The notes beneath the pieces are model-generated. The model made no database searches. It was given only the letters and a program-made list of their open reading frames with translations, and was not told where the DNA came from. Shown here in pieces: positions 1 to 5,456 of a stretch of DNA of 13,107 nt (position 1 is its first letter; each line of letters begins with the position of its first letter). The stretch is taken from NCBI GenBank assembly GCA_022707665.1, contig JAKJAE010000042.1, positions 1 to 13,107 on the forward strand, in the 5' to 3' direction. This DNA comes from Chloroflexota bacterium. Lineage in GTDB: Bacteria; Chloroflexota; Anaerolineae; B4-G1; SLSP01. The position numbers were made by a program, and so were the translations under genes.

Positions 1-1054
1 AGTGGAAACGCTCTTCGAAAACCTTCTGGTGCAGCCGGGCGCCATTGAAGCCTACAGCCATGGACAGTTCGATGTCATGGCGAAGCGCCTCGTCCGACGG
101 CGCGGTCCAGATGCCGTCGGGGTAGAACCCCTGGTCCAGAACCAGGCGCAGGTAGAAGGGCTTGTTGTTGAGGTAGACGCGGTTGCCCTCGATGTGGACT
201 TTGCGCAGGCCGGCATAGCTCTTGACCGTATCGACGACACTCCCATCCTCGATGACCTCGAAGACCAGGTCGTAGAGGAAGGGATCTTCTGGCGACCAGG
301 GCCGCGGATCGACAATGGGCAACACGTAGGGCAGGCCGTTGCCGGCAGCAAGCGTTCGCCGATCGACGACCTTGTTCTGGGCAAGGACCGTTGTGCGGAA
401 CTTGCGTCCACTCCGTTGCGTGAAGAACGTCGGCACGACGACAAAGCTGGCATTGTCGAGGTCCGGAATGATCTGCACGTCTTTGAGGCCGGCCTCAGGT
501 ACCGCTTCCATCCAGACCGTCTGCCAGATCCCCGTGGTACGGGTGTAGAGGCAGCCGTGGGATCGATAGGCAGGGCACTGCTTGCCGCCAGGCTGTACGC
601 CGGAGCGCACCTCGTCACGTACGTACACGACGAGGTCATGGGTAGCGCCGGCGGTTACGTATGTCGTGACGTCGAAGTTAAAGGCGACGGTACCGCCCCA
701 ATGACGACCTACGGAAACACCATCGATGAAGGCCTCGCACTCGTAGTCTACGCCGCCAAAGTGCAGGATCACGCGCTTGCCGGCCCAAGCTGCCGGTACC
801 GATATTCTGCGGTGGTACCACATCGTCTCGATGAAGTCAGTATGCGCCACGCCGGAGAGCTTGCTCTCGGGGCAGAACGGCACTGTGATGGTGCCGCTAT
901 CGGGCAGTTGGGCGAAGTCTGACAACGCGTAGAAATCACGCTCCCGTCCCGAGTTGCCAAAGTCGAAGGCGTAGCTCCAGGGGCCGTTGAGGTTCATCCA
1001 TGCATCGCGCACGAACTGCGGTCGCGGATATTCAGATCGAGGCAATTGGGTCAT
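1..1054 (-). CDS. Glycoside hydrolase family 2 protein, N-terminal part (3' end outside window)
   Basis: This is the N-terminal 351 residues of a GH2-type enzyme (beta-galactosidase/beta-glucuronidase superfamily), which hydrolyses beta-linked sugars; the exact substrate cannot be told. The order of parts fits GH2. A jelly-roll sugar-binding domain (about residues 10-185) contains WMNLNGPW (19-26), MWYHRRISVP (78-87), HFGGVDYECEAFIDG (98-112) and the typical TRTTGIWQTVWMEAVP (171-186). An Ig-like domain follows (about 188-285). The TIM barrel begins at about 290 with NNKPFYLRLVLDQGFYPDG and continues with GFNGARLHQK (335-344). Both catalytic Glu residues would lie beyond the left edge, so activity cannot be judged. 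The ATG at 1054 is preceded by AGGAGGAC at a short spacing. No signal peptide is seen, so it is probably cytoplasmic. It is divergent from the dehydrogenase at 1204. Family is sure; specificity is unknown. Confidence 0.93.
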   Translation of the reverse strand, partial: MTQLPRSEYPRPQFVRDAWMNLNGPWSYAFDFGNSGRERDFYALSDFAQLPDSGTITVPFCPESKLSGVAHTDFIETMWYHRRISVPAAWAGKRVILHFGGVDYECEAFIDGVSVGRHWGGTVAFNFDVTTYVTAGATHDLVVYVRDEVRSGVQPGGKQCPAYRSHGCLYTRTTGIWQTVWMEAVPEAGLKDVQIIPDLDNASFVVVPTFFTQRSGRKFRTTVLAQNKVVDRRTLAAGNGLPYVLPIVDPRPWSPEDPFLYDLVFEVIEDGSVVDTVKSYAGLRKVHIEGNRVYLNNKPFYLRLVLDQGFYPDGIWTAPSDEALRHDIELSMAVGFNGARLHQKVFEERFH

Positions 1055-1086
1055 TCCGTCCTCCTGCGCATATGAGTCTGAGCGCA

Positions 1087-1114
1087 AGCATACACCGGCG
1101 GGTGTGTGGGGCAA
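1087..1114 (-). promoter_or_regulatory. Candidate promoter of the GH2 gene with an embedded dyad
   Basis: On the minus strand TTGCCC (1114-1109) and TATGCT (1092-1087) are 16 bp apart, each matching 4 of 6 bases of the sigma-70-type consensus, and would start RNA about 25 nt before the GH2 ATG. A perfect dyad, ACACC-GGCG-GGTGT (1092-1105), lies in the spacer, and a second one, GGGGC-AA-GCCCC (1108-1119), covers the -35. These could be operators, such as a sugar-responsive repressor site. The box matches are modest, so this is a proposal only. Confidence 0.35.
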
Positions 1115-1155
1115 GCCCCGGTACAGCACATGCATAGGCTGAGGGTATTTTGCGC

Positions 1156-1161
1156 TATAAT
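1156..1161 (+). promoter_or_regulatory. Candidate -10 box upstream of the SDR gene
   Basis: A perfect TATAAT lies 43 bp before the GTG start of the dehydrogenase gene, at a fitting distance for a short leader carrying the GAGGAGG ribosome site. No good -35 hexamer is seen 16-19 bp upstream, so it may need an activator or be a chance match. Confidence 0.4.
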
Positions 1162-1203
1162 CAGGCGCACGAACCATTCGGATCTGCCTTGAGGAGGTAG
1201 CGC

Positions 1204-2133
1204 GTGACGAAAGGGAGACACTTGGAGCAGCGCAGGGGAGTCTGGCTGGGCATGGGCCTTGTCACCGGTCTCCTGGCTGGCTTGACATGGCTGCATCGCG
1301 AGAGAGCTCGTAGGTCTTCGCCACTCCTTCGGCGTGCTGAGGTTCAGTCCGGGAAATCGCTTACGGCGCTGGTCACCGGCGCCTCGAGCGGGATTGGCCA
1401 GGCTTACGCGACGAAGCTCGCGGCTATGGGGTACAACCCTATCCTGGTCGCTCGCCGCAAGGATCGACTCGATTCCCTGGCTTCGGATCTGACGGACATC
1501 TATGGCGTGAGGGTCAGCGTAGTGCCGGTTGACCTGGCGACCGATGCAGGGATCGCGGCTGTGGAGCAAGCGATTGCATCGACCGACGACCTCGGGATTC
1601 TGGTCAACAATGCTGGTTTTGGGATGTACGGGCCGTTTGCCAGGGGCGACATTAACCGCCACCTGGACATGATCCGGCTTCACGTCCTTGCCGTCGTGCG
1701 GTTGACACGTGCAGCGCTTCCGGGGATGCTTGCCAGAAGGCGCGGGATCGTGATCAACGTGTCGTCGCTCATTGCTTTCTATCCGATCTATGGCAGTACG
1801 ACCTACACCGCGACCAAGTGTTACCTGCGCTCCTTTACAGAGGCGCTGCATCAGGAGCTGGCGGGTACGGGCGTGCGTGCCCAATCGCTCTGTCCGGGTT
1901 TTGTCAGGACCGAGTTCCAGGAGTGTGCCGATATTCAGTCCCTTGCGATTCCGGATGGTCTCTGTATGTCGGCGCAGGATGTTGTTGCAGGTTCACTCCG
2001 CGATCTGGCGGCCGATCGGCCGATCTCGGTTCCCGGCCCCGTCTATCGCTTCCTGGCCACGCTATCGGCCGTGCTTCCTCGTCCCGTCATCTACCTGGCA
2101 GGCAGAGTGATCGCCCGGCAAAGGGGTAAGTAG
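1204..2133 (+). CDS. Membrane-anchored short-chain dehydrogenase/reductase (SDR)
   Basis: A classical SDR oxidoreductase of 309 residues, using NAD(P)(H) to oxidise or reduce an unidentified alcohol/carbonyl. Visible motifs are the Rossmann cofactor loop TGASSGIG (58-65), VDL (109-111), NNAG (135-138), catalytic Ser188 in NVSS, the active-site pair Tyr201/Lys205 in YTATK, and PGFVRTEF (231-238). ARRKDRL after the second strand (83-89) suggests NADP(H) preference (inference). Unusually for a classical SDR, about 50 residues precede the Rossmann fold. They include a hydrophobic stretch (GVWLGMGLVTGLLAGLTWL, 12-30) flanked by Arg/Lys, probably a single membrane anchor. The GTG start is chosen because GAGGAGG sits 8 bp upstream. 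It precedes a flavin reductase-type gene by 26 bp, so the two are probably co-transcribed. The overall pattern resembles the DltE-like SDR group. Substrate is unknown. Confidence 0.92.
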   Translation: MTKGRHLEQRRGVWLGMGLVTGLLAGLTWLHRERARRSSPLLRRAEVQSGKSLTALVTGASSGIGQAYATKLAAMGYNPILVARRKDRLDSLASDLTDIYGVRVSVVPVDLATDAGIAAVEQAIASTDDLGILVNNAGFGMYGPFARGDINRHLDMIRLHVLAVVRLTRAALPGMLARRRGIVINVSSLIAFYPIYGSTTYTATKCYLRSFTEALHQELAGTGVRAQSLCPGFVRTEFQECADIQSLAIPDGLCMSAQDVVAGSLRDLAADRPISVPGPVYRFLATLSAVLPRPVIYLAGRVIARQRGK

Positions 2134-2159
2134 CCGCATCTACACCAAGGAGATCCGTG

Positions 2160-2684
2160 ATGACACAGCTACCGCGCTTCAGAGCCATTGATCCCGAACA
2201 GCTACCGGACAACCCATTTCGCCTGATCGGCAAGGAGTGGATGCTGATCACCGCCGGCACGAGTGAGAAGCTGAATATGATGACGGCAAGCTGGGGCGGT
2301 ATGGGCATCCTGTGGGGACGCCCGGTCGCGTTCTGCTTTGTGCGCCCACAGCGTTATACCTTCCCACTGATAGAAGGGTCGAGCGTGTATTCGCTGACCT
2401 TCTTCGACGCGGCGCACCGTGATGTGCTCGATTTCTGTGGCAGCTATTCCGGGCGCGATGTGGACAAGGTTGCCGCCACAGGGCTAACGCCAGTGGTCGG
2501 CAGCACAGGGGCCATCTACTTCGATGAGGCGCGTCTCGTGATCGAGTGTCGAAAGCTTTACACTCAGGACCTGCAAGAGAACGGTTTTGTTGACCCCCAG
2601 GTCGTTGATCGGAACTACCCGACGCGTGACTTTCACCGGATGTATGTCGGGGAGGTCGTACGGATGCTGGTGCGAGAGGGCTAG
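2160..2684 (+). CDS. Flavin reductase-like FMN-binding split-barrel protein
   Basis: A 174-residue protein of the flavin reductase/flavoredoxin-like split-barrel family, which binds FMN and moves electrons between NAD(P)H or partner proteins and flavin. Family signatures are NPFRLIGKEWMLITAG (18-33), the FMN-contacting TASWGGMGILW (42-52), RPVAFCFVRPQRYTFPLIE (54-72) and YSLTFF (77-82). The size matches single-domain members, and no oxygenase domain or iron-sulphur motif is present. A GTG at 2157 is also in frame, but the ATG at 2160 lies 7 nt after AAGGAG and is the better start. It sits 26 bp after the SDR gene, suggesting a joint redox role. The physiological electron acceptor is not evident. 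Confidence 0.9.
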   Translation: MTQLPRFRAIDPEQLPDNPFRLIGKEWMLITAGTSEKLNMMTASWGGMGILWGRPVAFCFVRPQRYTFPLIEGSSVYSLTFFDAAHRDVLDFCGSYSGRDVDKVAATGLTPVVGSTGAIYFDEARLVIECRKLYTQDLQENGFVDPQVVDRNYPTRDFHRMYVGEVVRMLVREG

Positions 2685-2733
2685 ACCTTTCGTGCTGCCG
2701 GTGGGGAGCGCCCATTACGTCCAGGATCGATGC

Positions 2734-2761
2734 TTGTTTTGAGGCAGCAATCCGGTATTGT
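2734..2761 (+). promoter_or_regulatory. Weak candidate promoter before the OsmC gene
   Basis: The 153-bp gap before the OsmC gene holds TTGTTT (2734-2739), a 16-bp spacer and TATTGT (2756-2761), matching 3 and 4 of 6 consensus bases. It would give a leader of about 70 nt. The length of the gap itself argues for a separate promoter. No peroxide-regulator box was recognised. Confidence 0.25.
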
Positions 2762-2837
2762 GGGAACACTCTGGTGCGTTCGCCTGAGTTCCGTCGGTGG
2801 TGCTGTTGACCGCATATCAAGATAGAGTGGAGGACAG

Positions 2838-3257
2838 ATGGCGACTTTGACGACGTACTACAAGGGTGACATGCTGTTTGAATCGAAGATTGGCAAGCAC
2901 TCGGTGCTCATCGATGTGCCGGCCGGAATGGGGGGCAGCGACCGTGGTCCGATTCCGCCAGAGCTTTTTGTTGCCTCGCTTGGAAGCTGCATCGGCGCCT
3001 TTGTGGCCCAGTACTGTGAGAAGAACGGGATCGATGATACGGGGATGCGCGTCGATATCACATTTGACAAAGCTGATGACCCGACGCGCCTGGCGAACCT
3101 GAAGGCAACGGTGATGCTGCCCCATGGTGACTGCAAGGCCAGGATCAGGGCCATCGAGCGTGTGGCGGAACACTGCCCTGTTCACGCCACGATCCGCACG
3201 ATGGAAGGTCTCGAGATCGAGATCCTTGGCGAAGGGCAGTGCGATCTGGCGCACTGA
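2838..3257 (+). CDS. OsmC/Ohr-family protein
   Basis: A 139-residue cytoplasmic protein of the OsmC/Ohr family, thiol-dependent peroxidases that act as dimers to reduce organic hydroperoxides. The family pattern is clear: GPIPPELFVASLGSCIGAFVAQYC (37-60), with the peroxidatic Cys51 at the head of the central helix, and the resolving Cys113 in EHCPVHATI (111-119). The central Glu42 is in place. YCEKNGIDDTGMRVDITF (59-76) is the usual strand after the helix. Length is normal for OsmC/YhfA-like members. The sequence looks more like the general OsmC/YhfA group than true Ohr, so peroxide activity is inferred. GGAGG lies 4 bp before the ATG. The GHL10 gene follows 47 bp downstream. Confidence 0.93.
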   Translation: MATLTTYYKGDMLFESKIGKHSVLIDVPAGMGGSDRGPIPPELFVASLGSCIGAFVAQYCEKNGIDDTGMRVDITFDKADDPTRLANLKATVMLPHGDCKARIRAIERVAEHCPVHATIRTMEGLEIEILGEGQCDLAH

Positions 3258-3304
3258 CCCACTGCATCCACGTAGGGATCCGCGCAAAGTGTGGAGCGCG
3301 ATGG

Positions 3305-4777
3305 GTGCCTCTTGCCTATCGCGCTCGCTGTATTCATAGTTCAGTAGCGGTGGTTCTGGGGCTCTTGCTGGCGCTGAGGGCTCCGAGCCCAGCTCTGCGA
3401 CCGACAATGCCTGTGCCAGCAGCGGCGGCGGCGGGATTTGAGGAGCTTGCCGGGCAGATCGGCCGGGCCGAAGCATGGTTCGCGATGGCCGGTGAGGCAG
3501 ATGCGCCGGACATCACGTATCCGGCGCCTGGAACCCTGGTTAGCGCGCCATCATCTCTGCAAAGCACCCCATCGTTGACGCCGACGGCTTACTTCCCCCT
3601 CGTGTCAAGGTCAGAGCCTCCCGCGATGATTGAGCGTCGAGCGATCTGGGTTACGCGGTACGACTGGACGACCTTTGGCGTTGCTCCCACACCCGGCGAC
3701 ATCGATGCCATGGTGTCGAAGGTCAGCGACGCCGGTTTCAACACCATTCTGTTTCAGGTTCGTGCCGCGGGCGATGCCTACTACACGCCAGGGCTTGAGC
3801 CGTGGGCATCACGGTTGAGCGCAGGAACGGTCACGGATACTCTCGGGCTGAACCCGGGTTGGGATCCCTTGGCGCGTATGCTCGAGGCCGGACATGCTGC
3901 TGGCATCGAGGTGCACGCCTACGTGAATGTGTACACAGCGTGGCTCTCCCCGCCAAATGCTTCCTATGGTGCCCTGGCACCTCCTGCCACGATCCCCCCT
4001 CAGATGTTCGACCGGTTCACATACACCTCGACACATCCGGATCACCCCGGCGAGTATGGCCTGGGGTGGGCGTGGCGACATCATGACAGCGACCAAACGG
4101 CTATGCTGCTCGACTGGGGTAGCTATCTCTGGGCCAGTCCAGGTGTCGACCAGGTCAACGACTACGTTGTGGATGTGGTCGAGGATATCGTCCGGCGCTA
4201 TGCCGTTGACGGGGTGCACTTGGATCTTGTCCGCTATGCTGGACTGGCCTATTCCTATGATCCTTACAGCAATGCTGCTGCAGGCAGCGAGCCGTCATCG
4301 ACGCGCGCTCAATGGCAGCGCGATCGCATCACAGCTCTGGTTACGCGGGTGCGTGATGTGACCCGCGCGTGGCGTCCGGGAGCACAGGTTTCGGCAGCGG
4401 TCTGGCCCTATTACGTGGATAAGTGGGATTGGGGCCTCAGCGAGGGCTATTCGGATTACTACCAGGATTCCAGAGGTTGGCTAGCAAGCGGGGCTGTCGA
4501 CGCGATTGCCCCTATGTTATACGGGGGAGAGAGCGACTCCGCCCTCAAGTGGTTTGTCCTCATGGCGGACTTCCTCGACGCCAGCGGCGGGCGCCCGGTC
4601 TACCCCGGCATCGGTGGCTCCTATGCGACCTTCGAGGATATCGCGTGGCGTATCGAGATCGCACGCGAGCAAGGTGCCCAAGGCCACGCTATCTTCTCCT
4701 ACAGCGGGTTGGACAGCAGAGGATATTGGGACGACCTTGCCTTTGGGCCTTACAGCGTGCCCGCCTCGTTGCCTTGA
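3305..4777 (+). CDS. Secreted GHL10 / DUF187 glycosyl hydrolase-like protein
   Basis: A 490-residue exported protein of the glycosyl-hydrolase-like 10 family (DUF187, YngK-like), a TIM-barrel group thought to act on polysaccharides or cell-wall glycans. Evidence: RAIWVTRYDW (112-121) opening the barrel, GFNTILFQVRAAGDAYY (144-160), GIEVHAYVNVYTAWL (200-214), a DGVHLDLVRY strand (302-311) with a likely catalytic Asp, and VSAAVWPYY (362-370). The N-terminus has basic residues, a hydrophobic core (about 14-25) and an Ala/Pro-rich region, as in a signal peptide or anchor; there is no lipobox Cys. A Ser/Thr/Pro linker with AYFPLVSR (95-102) precedes the catalytic domain. The reading frame is open back to 3239, inside the OsmC gene. 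The GTG at 3305 is preferred because GGAG lies 8 nt upstream and it gives a normal signal peptide. The 3' end overlaps the convergent phosphatase gene by 28 bp. Substrate is unknown. Confidence 0.85.
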   Translation: MPLAYRARCIHSSVAVVLGLLLALRAPSPALRPTMPVPAAAAAGFEELAGQIGRAEAWFAMAGEADAPDITYPAPGTLVSAPSSLQSTPSLTPTAYFPLVSRSEPPAMIERRAIWVTRYDWTTFGVAPTPGDIDAMVSKVSDAGFNTILFQVRAAGDAYYTPGLEPWASRLSAGTVTDTLGLNPGWDPLARMLEAGHAAGIEVHAYVNVYTAWLSPPNASYGALAPPATIPPQMFDRFTYTSTHPDHPGEYGLGWAWRHHDSDQTAMLLDWGSYLWASPGVDQVNDYVVDVVEDIVRRYAVDGVHLDLVRYAGLAYSYDPYSNAAAGSEPSSTRAQWQRDRITALVTRVRDVTRAWRPGAQVSAAVWPYYVDKWDWGLSEGYSDYYQDSRGWLASGAVDAIAPMLYGGESDSALKWFVLMADFLDASGGRPVYPGIGGSYATFEDIAWRIEIAREQGAQGHAIFSYSGLDSRGYWDDLAFGPYSVPASLP

Positions 4778-5262
4778 CCCTGCTTTGGAGACCACAAGCT
4801 GACGAGCCGTCCTCCCACATACTCTTGGGTCTCGGGCCAGGCGGAGATCGGTAGTTCGATACAGGCCAACGCCGCTGTTGTAAGCCAGTGGGCTTCGCCG
4901 GTGAGCACCTCCAGTAGTACCTCAAGCCCTGGGTTGTGACCGACGACGAGCACGCGCTGGTAGCTCTCGTCAATGCTCTGCAGCGCCTGAATGTAGCCCA
5001 TCGGGCCAGCCTCATAGAGCGTTGGCTCCAGCGCGATCTCCCCCTCGAATCCGGCGGCCTCGGCCATCAGCTTGGCGGTCTGCCGTGCACGTTTCGCCGT
5101 CGAACAGATGATCAGTTGGGGGATCAGTTCCTGTTCGAGAAGATGCAGGCCAAGCGCACGTGCGTCGCGCTTGCCGCGTCTCTTGAGTGGGCGGTCGTGA
5201 TCGGGGATGTCATCTTGCTTCCAACTGGACTTGGCATGCCGCACAATGAGCAATGTTTTCAT
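4750..5262 (-). CDS. sixA: SixA-type phosphohistidine phosphatase (histidine phosphatase superfamily)
   Basis: A 170-residue cytoplasmic phosphatase of the histidine phosphatase superfamily, closest in size and motifs to SixA, which removes phosphate from phosphohistidine on signalling or PTS proteins. Seen: the RHAKSSW motif with nucleophile His9 (Arg8 beside it), the DHDRPLKRRG segment (21-30) typical of SixA-like proteins, CSTAKRARQTA (53-63) with Arg58, YEAGP (83-87) with the likely general acid Glu84, and VVGHNPGLE (106-114) with the second catalytic His109. The ATG at 5262 has GGGAGGA just upstream. It is divergent from the histidine kinase and overlaps the end of the GHL10 gene by 28 bp. 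Superfamily is certain; whether its target is a phosphohistidine protein or a small molecule is inferred. Confidence 0.88.
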   Translation of the reverse strand: MKTLLIVRHAKSSWKQDDIPDHDRPLKRRGKRDARALGLHLLEQELIPQLIICSTAKRARQTAKLMAEAAGFEGEIALEPTLYEAGPMGYIQALQSIDESYQRVLVVGHNPGLEVLLEVLTGEAHWLTTAALACIELPISAWPETQEYVGGRLVSLWSPKQGQGNEAGTL

Positions 5263-5318
5263 GGGTCCTCCCGGAAGCCATCTTCCTCCCTGGGCCTGAC
5301 GCTTTCATCTCTATACTG

Positions 5319-5324
5319 ATTATA
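5319..5324 (-). promoter_or_regulatory. Candidate -10 box for the SixA-like gene
   Basis: Read on the minus strand, GCGTTATAATCAG contains a perfect TATAAT 56 bp before the phosphatase ATG. No clear -35 is seen 16-18 bp upstream (around 5341-5348 on the plus strand). It pairs with the plus-strand TATAAT at 5414, the two promoters facing outward around a repeat at 5362-5390. Confidence 0.45.
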
Positions 5325-5361
5325 ACGCCAGTCCGTACTCTCCTCACACTTGGTTCCATCA

Positions 5362-5390
5362 ACCTGTAACCTTACCGAAACCTTACGAAA
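5362..5390 (+). promoter_or_regulatory. 11-bp direct repeat, possible OmpR/PhoB-type operator
   Basis: ACCTTACCGAA (5369-5379) is followed directly by ACCTTACGAAA (5380-5390); the first nine-base core differs only by one C. A partial copy ACCTGTA (5362-5368) precedes them. Head-to-tail 11-bp units place each half-site on the same face of DNA, the layout used by OmpR/PhoB-family response regulators. The block ends just upstream of where the -35 of the kinase promoter should be and lies upstream of the phosphatase promoter too, so it could control both. No regulator gene is present in the window. Confidence 0.45.
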
Positions 5391-5413
5391 TGGTACGTCG
5401 TGTGGCTCGACTG

Positions 5414-5419
5414 TATAAT
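5414..5419 (+). promoter_or_regulatory. Candidate -10 box for the histidine kinase gene
   Basis: A perfect TATAAT lies 37 bp before the preferred ATG at 5457. At the -35 position (5391-5396) the sequence is TGGTAC, a poor match, while the 11-bp direct repeats end immediately upstream at 5390. That combination is what an activator-dependent promoter would look like. The box lies inside the longest possible reading frame (open from GTG 5400), which argues against that upstream start. Confidence 0.5.
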
Positions 5420-5456
5420 GACGTTAGTGCATCTATGGGACAAATGGCGAGTGCCA

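Noticed and set aside
2..922. Open plus-strand frame of 306 codons
   Set aside because: It is antisense to the GH2 gene, whose translation shows clear family motifs throughout. The frame lacks any recognisable motif or ribosome site and begins at the window edge.
1051..1884. Minus-strand open frame of 277 codons opposite the SDR
   Set aside because: It is the mirror of the SDR coding strand, with a low-complexity Arg/His/Pro-rich product, and it also runs through the intergenic region. No motif is seen.
2702..2714. Small hairpin after the flavin reductase gene
   Set aside because: The stem is only 4 bp (TGGG/CCCA) with no T-run, too weak to call a terminator.
3239..3304. GTG at 3239 as start of the GHL10 gene
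   Set aside because: It lies inside the OsmC gene, has no ribosome site, and would put 22 extra residues before the signal peptide. GTG 3305 has GGAG at good spacing.
5400..5456. GTG at 5400 or ATG at 5418 as start of the histidine kinase
   Set aside because: Both overlap the TATAAT at 5414-5419 and lack a ribosome site; a leader is needed before the start codon.
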